Source: Pseudalkalibacillus salsuginis
Lineage (GTDB): Bacteria > Bacillota > Bacilli > Bacillales > Fictibacillaceae
NCBI RefSeq assembly: GCF_021646685.1
Contig: NZ_JAKJHW010000007.1
Span: forward strand, 62,001-126,000
Length of the DNA stretch: 64,000 bases
Direction: 5' to 3'
The position numbers and the translations under genes were made by a program. How positions within the stretch are numbered: position 1 is the stretch's first letter; each line of letters begins with the position of its first letter. Of the stretch, positions 50,960 to 60,156 are shown piece after piece. The notes below the pieces were generated by a model. It was not told where the DNA came from. It saw only the letters and a program-made list of their open reading frames with translations, and searched no databases.

Positions 50960-51760
50960 CTATTCGATTACTTCTATGCGTACATTTTTGCGTCCCCATT
51001 CGATCGCATCGTCACGGTTTTCAATGAACACATCGATTGAGTTCCCATTCACTCCACCGCCTGTATCCGCTGCAATCGCCACTCCATAATCTTCTACTTT
51101 TACGATGGATCCGAGTGGAATGACACTAGGGTCGACGGCGATCACTTTCGCATCGGGGTATTTCTTCAAATCGAGTCCCATCCTTGTCATACCTGAACAA
51201 CCTTCGCAATTTGCTGTGTATGCTGTGCTTTCAACTGTCAACGTTTTACCTGCTGCTGAACCACGCTTAGCTTTACTGTCTAAAGCTGATCTTGTTTTCG
51301 GTCCTGCAATCCCATCTACTACCAGGTCTTGTTGCTTTTGAAAGCTCTTGACTGCACTTACTGTATCAGATCCGTATATTCCATCAAGATTTGAATTGTA
51401 ATGACCTGCTTGTTTTAACTGATATTGAATATGTATGACTTGTTTTCCTATGTTGCCATATCGCAAAACTTTAACAGCATGGTTCGTTTGCGGTCCTGCA
51501 ATCCCATCTATCTTCAGGTTTCGTTTACGTTGAAAGTCCGTAACTGCCTGTTCAGTAATATCACCATAGTACCCAGTTGATGTATGGTATGGGAATACCC
51601 CTTTTGTCATCAAGTAATCCTGTAATTCGGCAACATCCGATCCTGATGACCCATTCATCAGTGTGCGATCTCCCAACGCCGCTTCTGTAAATGAAGGAGC
51701 TGTAATCATGAGGGCTCCCACAACCAAGACCATGAACATGGCTCTAAATTTCTTAGACAT
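50960..51760 (-). CDS. Secreted cell-wall protein: two PG_binding_1 domains plus C-terminal 3D domain
   Basis: 266 residues. A signal peptide to about residue 28 (FMVLVVGALMITAPSFTEA), peptidoglycan-binding repeats at about 33-95 and 105-160 (SGSDVAELQDYLMTKG ... VDGIAGPKTRSALD), and a 3D/double-psi barrel domain (about 175-266) with Asp residues in AVDPSVIPLGSIV and AADTGGGVNGNSIDVFIEN. The last fold resembles MltA-type lytic transglycosylases and the YocH/YuiC wall proteins. Probable autolysin or stationary-phase muralytic enzyme. It lies between the two PepSY genes on the same strand, which may reflect a shared cell-envelope regulon. Confidence 0.88.
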   Translation of the reverse strand: MSKKFRAMFMVLVVGALMITAPSFTEAALGDRTLMNGSSGSDVAELQDYLMTKGVFPYHTSTGYYGDITEQAVTDFQRKRNLKIDGIAGPQTNHAVKVLRYGNIGKQVIHIQYQLKQAGHYNSNLDGIYGSDTVSAVKSFQKQQDLVVDGIAGPKTRSALDSKAKRGSAAGKTLTVESTAYTANCEGCSGMTRMGLDLKKYPDAKVIAVDPSVIPLGSIVKVEDYGVAIAADTGGGVNGNSIDVFIENRDDAIEWGRKNVRIEVIE

Positions 51761-52044
51761 AAAAAATCCTCCCTATTTTCTTTTTACATAAAAGAATTCG
51801 AGAGGAAATGACATTATTCGTATATAAAAGCCAGATTCACAACGTTCGACCCTCAAAAATCCATTATATTGAAACAATGTATTCTATATGGTCTATAAGA
51901 AAAAGATGGTTATATTACCCAACATACCCCAAATCCAATTTCTGTTAATATTATGCTGATGTAGTAATTAGCAATTATGACCATTGGCTAATTCACGGAG
52001 TTCGCGGCATCTTGAAAAGCCATGGACATCTATTTACAGACTCC

Positions 52045-52731
52045 TCAGTCCTCGTACGTGATCGTCGATTCACCTGTAAATCCATCTACCAGAACGGTTA
52101 CATCCTCCTCATCATTGCTTTCCATTTCGATTTCATAGGTCGGTATACCATTGATCGTAATGAGCTCGATATCATCAATTTCACCGGATACAACAGAGAG
52201 TGCCTTCTCTTTCGCTTCTTTCTCAGAAATTAACGTTTTCTCTTGTTCTTTCGGTTCATCCGTCTTTTCTTCGTTACGATCGATGATTTCACCGGATTTT
52301 GCATCAACCGTAACAACGGTAACTCCTTTGTCTGTCTTCACCTTAATTTTATAAACGGGAGGATTTTTGCTTTTTAAAAATTGAGCTTCCTCCACCTCAC
52401 CATCGACATCCTTCAATGCGATTTCTTTCGCCTTTTTCTCATCAATTCGTTTCTCTCTTAATTCTAGGACTTCCAACTTTTCTATGCTGCGCTCATCAGA
52501 ATTGATGACAATCTTATACGTCCCAGTGTCACGTTCAAGAATCGCTTCGAACAGATTTTCACGGGCAGTGACCTCTTGTATTTCGCCTGCATATTTGCTT
52601 GCGATAAACTCCTTGATTTCACTTTCAGCTAATGGTCGGTCATTTTGACTTGCAAGGATATGTTGTGTGGTTATGATGATGCTGACCACAAACAAAGCCA
52701 CACCTACTATGATGAACACGTTCCTCTTCAA
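52045..52731 (-). CDS. Membrane-anchored tandem PepSY protein, part of the YkoGH-like unit
   Basis: About 228 residues. One N-terminal span (RNVFIIVGVALFVVSIIITTQ) is followed by an outside region with two clear PepSY units, about 95-150 and 165-225 (RIDEKKAKEIALKDVDGEVEEAQFLKSKNPPVYKIKV, and SEKEAKEKALSVVSGEIDDIELITINGIPTYEIEM). The TTG at 52731 is preferred; GAGGAG lies about 8 bases ahead, and the upstream ATG would force overlap with the kinase gene. It is the third gene of the response regulator - kinase - PepSY operon and may sense or damp the kinase. Confidence 0.82.
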   Translation of the reverse strand: MKRNVFIIVGVALFVVSIIITTQHILASQNDRPLAESEIKEFIASKYAGEIQEVTARENLFEAILERDTGTYKIVINSDERSIEKLEVLELREKRIDEKKAKEIALKDVDGEVEEAQFLKSKNPPVYKIKVKTDKGVTVVTVDAKSGEIIDRNEEKTDEPKEQEKTLISEKEAKEKALSVVSGEIDDIELITINGIPTYEIEMESNDEEDVTVLVDGFTGESTITYED

Positions 52732-52747
52732 GGTCCCGTACTCCTCT

Positions 52748-54100
52748 CTATATAAAATCATTGCCCTTTTTCAACTGAATCTTAATGCTTGTACTGTTTC
52801 CTTCCTCACTATCAATGGCGATGATCCCTTCATGGGCATCAATGATCTCTTTTGCTATCGAGAGACCGAGACCACTTCCACCTGTTTTCCGACTCCTTGC
52901 CTTATCGACCCGGAAAAATCGATCGAACACCTTTGCAATGTCTTCTTTTGGAATGCCGATCCCGTAATCTTTTACTGTGATAGCAGGCTGCCCTTGGTCA
53001 TATCCGACAATCACATCGATTTCACGATTACTGAATTTTTTTGCGTTATCCAAAAGAATGAACAATACCTGCTTCAGTTTCTGTTCATCACCTGCAGCTG
53101 AAACCTCAGGCAGTTCCCTGACCACATTTACTTTCCGATTGTAAGCCTGCCGAAACGATTTCGCTACCTCCTCACAAAGCCCAACCAGTTCGATCATCTT
53201 CCAGTCAATGTCCCAATCATTCTCATTTCGTGCAAGCATAAGCAATTGCTCCGTCAAATTCCCCATCCGGATCGCTTCCGAATGAATCGCTTCGACCGAT
53301 TCATCAAACACCTCCGGTTTTTTCGTGCCCCACCTTTTCAAAAGACTGGAATAGCTCTCAATGATCGTGAGCGGCGTCCTTAATTCATGGGATGCATTGG
53401 ATACGAAGCTCTGCTGTTTTTCCGAGTTCTCCTTAAGAATGTCGACCATATTGTTGAATGTCGTTCCCATCTTATGAAGTTCATCCTTCGACTGGTCCTC
53501 GAGCTCGATATGCTTGAAAGTCTTCTTCCTTTGGATCTCTTCCATAGTTGCGGTCAGCCGTTCTATAGGTCGTAAAATCAATTCGCTCAGGACTCGTGCT
53601 GAAAGGAAAGCGGGCAAAATCGCTAGCAACGTCGCCAGTAACAAGATCGTGCGCAAAATTTCAAGGTTGGCCTGGACTCCAGCCAGACTTTCTGTCACTT
53701 CAAGTGTGACGACCTCCCCATTTTTCCAGATGATCGGAATCGAAACGACTGCATAGGACGCAACGCCGATTTCACGGATATCAGCGGATTGTGAAGACTG
53801 GAACTTCGCCTCGCTCTTCTGGAGTTCATCTGTTTTCACCTGTGTTAAAACCGCTTTCGAATCCTGATTAATGATCCGGATCATGCCGTCACTCGGAATG
53901 AATGCAGGCAATAATGTACGTGGATCGATTTGTTCTTCCTTCAGTGCAGCAGCAACCGTTTCCGTCTGGTTCGTCAGACGATCCAGTTCTCCTTCTGTCG
54001 TCACTTTATTGAATAAGTAATAGATTGTACTATTGATCAGCAACAGGATGATGAATAGAAAAATAGTTGAAAAAAGATGAATTTTATTACGTATTCTCAT
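52748..54100 (-). CDS. Two-component sensor histidine kinase (YkoH-like)
   Basis: A 450-residue kinase. Two spans, about 10-32 and 150-170, flank an extracytoplasmic sensor of roughly 115 residues. HAMP follows (ILRPIERLTATMEEIQ), then HisKA with His238 in SNASHELRTPLTIIESYSSL, and HATPase_c with LFILLDNAKKFS, VKDYGIGIPKEDIAKVFDRFFRVDKARS and GGSGLGLSIAKEI. It phosphorylates the regulator encoded just upstream. The motif set and neighbours resemble YkoGH of B. subtilis, which is linked to PepSY genes. The signal is unknown. Confidence 0.92.
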   Translation of the reverse strand: MRIRNKIHLFSTIFLFIILLLINSTIYYLFNKVTTEGELDRLTNQTETVAAALKEEQIDPRTLLPAFIPSDGMIRIINQDSKAVLTQVKTDELQKSEAKFQSSQSADIREIGVASYAVVSIPIIWKNGEVVTLEVTESLAGVQANLEILRTILLLATLLAILPAFLSARVLSELILRPIERLTATMEEIQRKKTFKHIELEDQSKDELHKMGTTFNNMVDILKENSEKQQSFVSNASHELRTPLTIIESYSSLLKRWGTKKPEVFDESVEAIHSEAIRMGNLTEQLLMLARNENDWDIDWKMIELVGLCEEVAKSFRQAYNRKVNVVRELPEVSAAGDEQKLKQVLFILLDNAKKFSNREIDVIVGYDQGQPAITVKDYGIGIPKEDIAKVFDRFFRVDKARSRKTGGSGLGLSIAKEIIDAHEGIIAIDSEEGNSTSIKIQLKKGNDFI

Positions 54101-54101
54101 C

Positions 54102-54797
54102 TTATTGCTCCTTCAAGACGTACCCGACACCACGGACTGTATGGATCAAAGGTGGTTCCCCATTGTCGATTTTCCTCCGCAAATAACGGATATATACATC
54201 AACTACATTCGTATCACCATAATAGTCGAACCCCCATACAGCGGATAAAATCTGATCCCTGTTCAGCACAAGTTGCTTATTTTGAAGAAAATAAACGAGC
54301 AGGTCAAACTCTCTCGGTGTCAGTTCAATCTCTCGATCACCACGTTTAACTTCTCTTGTCTTCTCGTTGACAACCAGATTACCAAGAATTAACCCCTTCT
54401 CTATGTCCTCTGTCTTATTAGATATCCCCTTCAGCCGTAATGATGCTCGGACGCGGGCTAACAATTCCTCGATTTGGAAAGGTTTCGTGATATAATCATT
54501 GGCACCTTGGTCCAAACCAGCCACCTTTTCGGGTACAGAATCCCGGGCGGTCAGTAAAATCACCGGTGTATTCTCATCCTTTGTACGGATCCGCCTTAAA
54601 ACTTCCAGCCCGTTGAGTTCCGGGAGCATGATATCTAACAGGACAAGATCCCATGTGTCTGAACGGATTTTTTCAAGTCCTGTTAAACCGTCGTATGCGG
54701 CATCAACTTCATATCCTTCAAATTCCAGTTCAAGCTTGATAACACGAGCAATTTTCTCTTCATCTTCCACGATCAATATCTTCTGATTAGCTATCAT
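54102..54797 (-). CDS. OmpR-family response regulator (YkoG-like)
   Basis: 231 residues: a receiver domain (1-120) with phosphoacceptor Asp55 in LVLLDIMLPELNG, conserved Thr (ILLTARDSV) and Lys (ITKPFQIEELLARV), and a winged-helix trans_reg_c domain with LTPREFDLLVYFLQNKQLVLNRDQIL and the C-terminal IRYLRRKIDNGEPPLIHTVRGVGYVLKE. It is followed after one base by the kinase gene. Confidence 0.93.
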   Translation of the reverse strand: MIANQKILIVEDEEKIARVIKLELEFEGYEVDAAYDGLTGLEKIRSDTWDLVLLDIMLPELNGLEVLRRIRTKDENTPVILLTARDSVPEKVAGLDQGANDYITKPFQIEELLARVRASLRLKGISNKTEDIEKGLILGNLVVNEKTREVKRGDREIELTPREFDLLVYFLQNKQLVLNRDQILSAVWGFDYYGDTNVVDVYIRYLRRKIDNGEPPLIHTVRGVGYVLKEQ

Positions 54798-54965
54798 TTT
54801 CCCACCTATTTCACGATTATTCCGATTTCAACTCATTCAGCTTCATTATACTTCTCTAACATTAAAAAATGGTGAGAAACATTAAGAAAGGCTGTTTTGA
54901 TTGTTGCTTTTTTACATATCCAATGAATAGCTTGATATAATCAGGTTTCAGGAGGCGAACATAGA
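54798..54965. promoter_or_regulatory. Divergent promoter region with a -10-like TATAAT
   Basis: TATAAT lies at 54936-54941 on the plus strand and AGGAGG at 54950-54955, leading into a very short ORF. The regulator gene is transcribed away on the other strand. No palindromic operator is clear. Confidence 0.35.
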
Positions 54966-55061
54966 GTGTGGAAGTATATATACCAAGAGATCTGCGATTT
55001 AAGTAAACCGGAGTACTTAGCATTATTCAAAGCTATGAAACATTTCAAAAGAACCAGATAA
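54966..55061 (+). CDS. Possible 31-residue ORF
   Basis: GTG start 10 bases after AGGAGG (54950-54955). The product begins V/MWKYIYQEICDLSKPEYLALF and ends KHFKRTR. It may be the remnant of a larger gene: the next 26 bases are untranslated, then the zinc-ribbon-like frame starts at 55088. No homologue is recognised. Low confidence. Confidence 0.25.
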   Translation: MWKYIYQEICDLSKPEYLALFKAMKHFKRTR

Positions 55062-55087
55062 AATAACCTAGCTACTGAATAATATCC

Positions 55088-55204
55088 GTGAAAACTCGTT
55101 TCAACAGTGGTTTAGCTTGTGTCTATTGTGGATATAAGTTTATACTACCTGGAGAGTCAGCTTATGAAGGTAAAGATCAAGGCCTATTACATATATGTAA
55201 CTAG
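55088..55204 (+). CDS. Possible small zinc-ribbon ORF or gene fragment
   Basis: A 38-residue frame from GTG: RFNSGLACVYCGYKFILPG then EGKDQGLLHICN. The CxxC (CVYC) and terminal HxC could bind zinc. There is no good ribosome site, so it may be the end of a broken protein joined to the 54966 frame. Confidence 0.3.
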   Translation: MKTRFNSGLACVYCGYKFILPGESAYEGKDQGLLHICN

Positions 55205-55258
55205 TGCATGCACGCAAATCACTTGTTGAATGCCAAATTTTCTAATAAAGGAATGAGA

Positions 55259-56434
55259 GTGTTGAAAAAGAGACTCTGTATTATTGGTAGTGGGGTATCC
55301 GGACTACACCTAGCTTATGCTCTAAAGGAAGATTTTGATATTACAGTCATTGAACGTCAATTACCAGATCAGATTAGAAAAGGTAGAATTATGTCTACCC
55401 AGGTACATTTCGGATCGACAAGGACTCGTGAAACACGCTTTAATGTACCTGAATGGGGAGAACAAACCCTTATTGAAAGTATTCATATTACCATTGGAAA
55501 TCAAAAACTATTTGTAGGACAGTTACAAGAACCGGCATTATCTGTTGATCAACGTTTGTATTACTCTCATTCTATTGAAGATCTTATAGATAAAGGAGTT
55601 TCCTTTCGTTTTGAAAAGGTAGATAAAGAGAGTGTGGAAGTACTAATAGATGAGTTTGATTTAGTTATTGATTGCACAGGGAAAAATGGAACTCTTTTGC
55701 CATTTCCGATTGAAGAGGACCTGTCCCCTTTTCAAACTCCTCAGCGAAAATGTATCGTTGGTTATTTTATAGGTATAAAAGCAAACACTCCTCTGGGAGT
55801 AAGTGTAACGGTTCTTCCTGAGTTGGGTGAAATGTTTGAAATACCTGCAATAACAGAACACGGTCCTGTAACCATACTGTTCATTATGGCAATACCAGAC
55901 AGCGATTTAGACGTATTTAAAGGAATAAAAAATGCAGAAGAGTTTACTCTTAAAGTAAGACGTACAGTTCAACAGTTTTTCCCAGAAATTTATAACCGAA
56001 TTGAAGGGGAAAATTTTGCTTTATGTGATGAAAATAGTTTTCTTCAAACTGCTTTAACACCTGTTATTCGAAAGCCTTATCTCATGATTAAAAATAAGCT
56101 GGTGGTTGGCTGTGGCGATAGTGTTTTTTTAAATGATCCTATTACGGGTCAGGGCTGTAATCTCTCTTCTTACTGTGCTGAACAATTGTATGAAACCCTT
56201 ACCGAATACAAAAACTCTAAGTGGGACATGAAAACAGGAGAAGCTTATTGGAATCGAACGAAACAGTTTGTAAAAGAAGTAACTGAATGGACTAATGCCA
56301 TGACGAAGCCATTACCTGAGCATGTTGTTCAATTGCTGCTTCAGGGTACACAGGATCAGGTAAAAGCAAACGAAATTGCTGAATGGTTTGCCAATCCGAC
56401 AAAAGCGTATGAAGCGTTTTTTTCAACAAAATGA
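55259..56434 (+). CDS. FAD-dependent monooxygenase, styrene/indole monooxygenase (StyA) type
   Basis: About 391 residues. The N-terminal Rossmann GxGxxG is RLCIIGSGVSGLHLAYAL. The FAD-binding later part has LVVGCGDSVFLNDPITGQGCNLSSYCAEQLYETL, the standard pattern of group E single-component oxygenases. Enzymes of this class epoxidise styrene or indole using reduced FAD supplied by a separate reductase (StyB), and no reductase gene lies nearby. GTG 55259 is chosen with AAAGGA six bases earlier. The codon usage is clearly more AT-rich than the flanking operons, which suggests transfer. Confidence 0.82.
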   Translation: MLKKRLCIIGSGVSGLHLAYALKEDFDITVIERQLPDQIRKGRIMSTQVHFGSTRTRETRFNVPEWGEQTLIESIHITIGNQKLFVGQLQEPALSVDQRLYYSHSIEDLIDKGVSFRFEKVDKESVEVLIDEFDLVIDCTGKNGTLLPFPIEEDLSPFQTPQRKCIVGYFIGIKANTPLGVSVTVLPELGEMFEIPAITEHGPVTILFIMAIPDSDLDVFKGIKNAEEFTLKVRRTVQQFFPEIYNRIEGENFALCDENSFLQTALTPVIRKPYLMIKNKLVVGCGDSVFLNDPITGQGCNLSSYCAEQLYETLTEYKNSKWDMKTGEAYWNRTKQFVKEVTEWTNAMTKPLPEHVVQLLLQGTQDQVKANEIAEWFANPTKAYEAFFSTK

Positions 56435-56779
56435 TACATTTATAAAGTCAATGACCGCCATGAGGGTCCATTCCAAAAGTTAATGACTACTCCTGAATTT
56501 AATAAGCTGTAATATATGAGGTATTTGCTAATAAATATTTCCTTCCTTCTTAACAATCGAGAGCTATTCAAGAGTATTGGATTGCGCCATTTTCAAAGAT
56601 AAGGGGGGATTTAACGGAAAAAGCAACCCCATAAAACAGTAGATCATTAATAAAATTGGCGTACCTCTTAGTAAAATAGGGTACGCCTTTTATTTAGGAC
56701 TAATAGCAATAATCTATTTGAAAACAGCCTTAAAAAAAAGACCTGTAAAATAGGTATTGAATAAGATCAAACAAATAAT
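56435..56779. other. Intergenic region, no gene
   Basis: About 345 bp, AT-rich. It holds a hairpin at 56658-56687 and otherwise no frame with a start site. Confidence 0.4.
56656..56692 (+). terminator. Probable terminator downstream of the StyA-like gene
   Basis: The perfect 8-base stem GGCGTACC (56658-56665) / GGTACGCC (56680-56687) is followed by TTTTATTTAGG. It lies 220 bp after the StyA-like stop codon. Confidence 0.6.
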
Positions 56780-56938
56780 TCAGCCTTGAAAACCAACAGG
56801 ATGAAACCGATCAAGGCAGTTCCAGAATTTAATGATTGTAAAAATACCTCTAAGGAGCCATTTGATCGGGTAGATGATCAGCTCAGGGATCCCTATTAAT
56901 AAATCCGGTAACCAGCTATCTTTTTTACGTTTTCGCAT
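56780..56938 (-). CDS. Small basic single-span membrane protein
   Basis: 52 residues starting MRKRKKDSWLPDLLIGIPELIIY and continuing PIKWLLRGIFTIIKFWN. A basic N-terminus, a hydrophobic/aromatic helix and AGAAGGAG about 9 bases before the ATG make a credible small gene. I have an impression of a Bacillus family of about 50 residues with KKDSWLDxLFxIPE-like sequences; the last 12 residues (CLDRFHPVGFQG) look atypical, so the end may have shifted frame. Confidence 0.45.
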   Translation of the reverse strand: MRKRKKDSWLPDLLIGIPELIIYPIKWLLRGIFTIIKFWNCLDRFHPVGFQG

Positions 56939-57059
56939 TTTCCCTTGCTCCTTCTAAAATCAGAGTTCTATTTCTACGTCTTTCATGATGTAAGGTTTCA
57001 ATCATGTAGATTTTTCTAAGAAAAATCGCCAATTTAGAGGACCAGACTGGAATCAATCA

Positions 57060-57155
57060 ACCTACTTTTTGTGTTAATCTGTTCACTTCTCCGCTCATTC
57101 TTTCTGGTCACTTCTCTAATCATTCTGGTCACCTTCTGATTAATCTGTTCATATT
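57060..57155. repeat. Imperfect short direct repeats
   Basis: Variants of TCTGGTCAC(C)TTCT and TAATC(A)TTCTGGTCAC recur at about 57104-57139, framed by two TTAATCTGTTCA copies (57074 and 57140). Weak; possibly chance in a pyrimidine-rich region. Confidence 0.3.
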
Positions 57156-57190
57156 AAAAATCTCCCAGCAGAATGGCTGGGAGATTTAAG
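57156..57190 (-). terminator. Strong terminator of the second TRAP operon
   Basis: The 12-base perfect stem AAATCTCCCAGC (57158-57169) / GCTGGGAGATTT (57176-57187), six-base loop and A run at 57156-57160 give a U tail on the minus strand. It is 140 bp after the dctM stop. Confidence 0.8.
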
Positions 57191-57328
57191 AATCTTTTAT
57201 TCTTCTACTTTCTGTTCCGAAATGATCGAACACAGCACGGTATATTCAAAACTCCAATGTAAGTTATCTATGGGAGTATGGAAAACACCATGATTGCGTT
57301 GCTCACCTTTTTAAAACAATAACCCTAT

Positions 57329-58603
57329 TTATTTGAATAATTCAACAGGGAAAAGGATAACTTCTGGGACATAAGTTATAATCAAAAGGATTAGTATCAG
57401 GATTGCAATTTGCGGGAACAAATACTTGAACATTTTCGGTACGCCTATCTTCGCAATGGAAGATGTAACAAACAAACATACTCCTAATGGTGGAGTGACC
57501 ATACCGATTGTAAGATTGACAGCTAAAATTATTCCGAAGTGTACTGGATCAATACCGCCAGCTAATACCAATGGCAGGAACAATGGGGTGAAAATAGAGA
57601 CAGCACTGATGGTATCAATAAATGTACCTGCAATTAACAAGACGATATTAATAATGAGCAACAATAGAATCGGGCTCTCAGATACATCCCCCATCATCTC
57701 AATTAATTGATTCGGAATTCGGTTGAAGGATAAGAACCAGATAAAAAGTGAGGCGCTCCCGATCAAAAAGACAATCGCTGCCGTAGTCTTTGCTGTCTCA
57801 AGCATGATCGGCCATAGATCTCGCAATGAAATCTCTCTATATACAAACATCCCGATGATCAATGCATAAACGACAGCTATGACGCCGGATTCAGTTGGGG
57901 TGAATATACCTGAAACGATCCCCCCGATAATGATAACCGGCATGATCAAGGCAAGTAGTGCATCCTTCGCACCGATTACTACCTCATTCAAGGTAGCGCG
58001 CCGATCACTCGAACGGTACCCTTCCTTTTTCCCTACATAATAACTATAAGCCATTAGGCCAATACCCATCAGTAAACCAGGAATGACCCCAGCTATGAAT
58101 AGATCTCCGATAGAGACACTTGCAATTACCCCATATAAGATCAAAACGATGCTTGGAGGGATGATCGGTCCGATTGTTGCTGATGTAGCCACCAGACTGG
58201 AAGAAAACCGGACATCATATCCTTCTTTGTTCATGGCTGGGATCATCATGCCACCAATTGCAGCGGCTGCTGCTATCGCAGTCCCAGTCAACGCAGAAAA
58301 GAATACGCTCGCAAGTACGACGACCATAGCCAAACCTCCTGGCAGAGGACCGACAAGTGTTTTAGAAAAGTTGATCAAGCGCTTCGAAATACCGCCCTTA
58401 GACATGATTTCACCCGCTAAGATGAATAATGGCACAGCTACTAGAGTAAAGTTGTTTACCCCGCCGAATACTTTTCTCGGAACATTTGTAAGCAACCCTG
58501 GGTCTGCGAGAAAAATTCCAAGAATGGAAATGAACCCTAGTGCGAAGGCAATCGGGATTCTTAAAAGTATCAATAGGAACAATAATACGACTAGCCAAAT
58601 CAT
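57329..58603 (-). CDS. dctM: TRAP transporter large permease DctM (second operon)
   Basis: A 424-residue protein with about 12 spans. Motifs: VPLFILAGEIMSKGGISKRLINFS, ALTGTAIAAAAAIGGMMIPAM, IIPPSIVLILYGV and FTPTESGVIAVVYALI. It is clearly a separate lineage from the DctM at 39689. The stop of dctQ overlaps its start by 4 bases. It is the last gene of the operon before a strong terminator. Confidence 0.93.
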   Translation of the reverse strand: MIWLVVLLFLLILLRIPIAFALGFISILGIFLADPGLLTNVPRKVFGGVNNFTLVAVPLFILAGEIMSKGGISKRLINFSKTLVGPLPGGLAMVVVLASVFFSALTGTAIAAAAAIGGMMIPAMNKEGYDVRFSSSLVATSATIGPIIPPSIVLILYGVIASVSIGDLFIAGVIPGLLMGIGLMAYSYYVGKKEGYRSSDRRATLNEVVIGAKDALLALIMPVIIIGGIVSGIFTPTESGVIAVVYALIIGMFVYREISLRDLWPIMLETAKTTAAIVFLIGSASLFIWFLSFNRIPNQLIEMMGDVSESPILLLLIINIVLLIAGTFIDTISAVSIFTPLFLPLVLAGGIDPVHFGIILAVNLTIGMVTPPLGVCLFVTSSIAKIGVPKMFKYLFPQIAILILILLIITYVPEVILFPVELFK

Positions 58604-59058
58604 ATAAACACCTTCTTAACATGGTAATAGATCATAAATAAGGCACTTAGAGGTACGGCTAGATAAACATAAGCCTTCTGGATTGGCAAAATCCCAAGAA
58701 CCTGCCCTGACGCAAAATTGTCCATTACTAGAAGATAGCCGAAATAAAGAAGGACCACGATTACAATCCCTACAACTATGAATTCAAGAACCTCCAGAAT
58801 TTTAGATAATAGTTTAGGAGCATTTTCCAGCATATCCACTGTTAGATGATCCCGGTTTTTGATAGCTAACGCTGCACCAAACAAGACACTATAGACAAAA
58901 CTGATCATTAATGCTTCCTGTGACCAACTTAGAGGCTGTTTTAGTACATAACGAAATATGACTTGTAAAAAAGTGATCACTACAGTAGCTGACAAACAGA
59001 TTGTAATGATAACTTCAAGCAGTTTCCCTAGAAAGGCATCTATTTTATTGAAGACCAT
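58600..59058 (-). CDS. dctQ: TRAP transporter small permease DctQ (second operon)
   Basis: About 152 residues with four spans and the DctQ motif QPLSWSQEALMISFVYSVLFGAALAIKNRDHLTVDM. The ATG at 59058 has AAAGGGGAGG about 4 bases ahead; the upstream frame to 59124 has no such site. Confidence 0.88.
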   Translation of the reverse strand: MVFNKIDAFLGKLLEVIITICLSATVVITFLQVIFRYVLKQPLSWSQEALMISFVYSVLFGAALAIKNRDHLTVDMLENAPKLLSKILEVLEFIVVGIVIVVLLYFGYLLVMDNFASGQVLGILPIQKAYVYLAVPLSALFMIYYHVKKVFI

Positions 59059-59150
59059 ACAGCCTCCCCTTTCTTTAAAAGAGGGGATCGACTCACAAGG
59101 ACCTGACAGGAGTGCCGGGCACATTGTTCAAGAGTCATCCCCTACAGTGA

Positions 59151-60140
59151 TTATTGTTGGATTTTATTGATCAAATCCTCCGGCACCTGTGAACTAACTG
59201 CGTCTTTTACGTTCTGTGTAGCATCACGGAATGCTTCACGATCGGGTTCAGTGAAGGTTACCCCATTCTCTTCAAGCTTATTTTGAATTTCCTTCGCTTT
59301 TTCAGCTAGTGTTTCCCTATGGTATTTGGTAGTTTCTGAAACTGCTTCTTGTACAAGCTTTTGTTGTTCTTTATCAAGCTTGTCCCAAGCACTATTACTC
59401 ATGACAACGATTGCCGGTGAATAGGTATGAGCTGTTATGGCTACATATTTTTGTACTTCATAAAATTTCATAGAATCGATTGTAGGCAGCGGATTTTCTT
59501 GTCCATCCACTACACCTTGATCAAGTGCAGAATATAGCTCGTTGAAATCGACAGGAGTCGGGCTTGCACCTAAGGCTTTCATGTGAGATTCCCAGACAGG
59601 GGCTGGCTGTACACGTATTTTCAGCCCTTTTACGTCATCAGGTGTTTTGATTTCTTTTTTATTATTCGTTAAATGTCTGAACCCGACTTCCCAATAGCCG
59701 AGCCCTTTCATATTGTGCTCATCGACTAGACTCAACAGCTCTTTTCCAACTTCTCCATCCAATGTGCTGTAAACATGTTCAGTATCATTAAATAAATATG
59801 GAATTCCGAAAACATTCATTTCGGGAACCGTGTTTGCAAAAGAACTATCTGCCGCGACCGTCGTCATATCTACAGAACCATCCATGACCTGTTCGATCAC
59901 GTCTGCTTCACTTCCTAGTGTTGCGTTACCATGGATTTCCACTTTTACAGAACCACCCGTCTTTTCTTCAACCAATTCCTTGAATTTTTCGGCTGCTATA
60001 TTGTACTGATGGGAATCAGAACCCGAGTGGGCGAGCTTGAGCGTTACAGTATCACCATCACTTCCACTGCCAGAACACGCTGTCACAACGACTAACAATA
60101 AGGCGAACAAGCTGACTGTCAATAACTTTTTAACCTTCAT
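59151..60140 (-). CDS. dctP: TRAP transporter substrate-binding lipoprotein DctP (second operon)
   Basis: 329 residues. Lipoprotein signal SLFALLLVVVTACSGSG (lipobox VTAC). The ligand-binding motif GLKIRVQPAPVWESHMKALGASPTPVDFNELYSALDQGVVDGQENPLPTI is in the usual place. It is preceded by the nitrilase-family gene and followed by dctQ and dctM. The cargo is unknown but probably an organic anion related to the nitrilase and DUF2848 reactions. Confidence 0.92.
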   Translation of the reverse strand: MKVKKLLTVSLFALLLVVVTACSGSGSDGDTVTLKLAHSGSDSHQYNIAAEKFKELVEEKTGGSVKVEIHGNATLGSEADVIEQVMDGSVDMTTVAADSSFANTVPEMNVFGIPYLFNDTEHVYSTLDGEVGKELLSLVDEHNMKGLGYWEVGFRHLTNNKKEIKTPDDVKGLKIRVQPAPVWESHMKALGASPTPVDFNELYSALDQGVVDGQENPLPTIDSMKFYEVQKYVAITAHTYSPAIVVMSNSAWDKLDKEQQKLVQEAVSETTKYHRETLAEKAKEIQNKLEENGVTFTEPDREAFRDATQNVKDAVSSQVPEDLINKIQQ

Positions 60141-60156
60141 TGATCATTCCCTCTCC

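Noticed and set aside
58083-58607. Plus-strand 174-residue ORF opposite dctM
   Set aside because: Antisense shadow of a hydrophobic protein.
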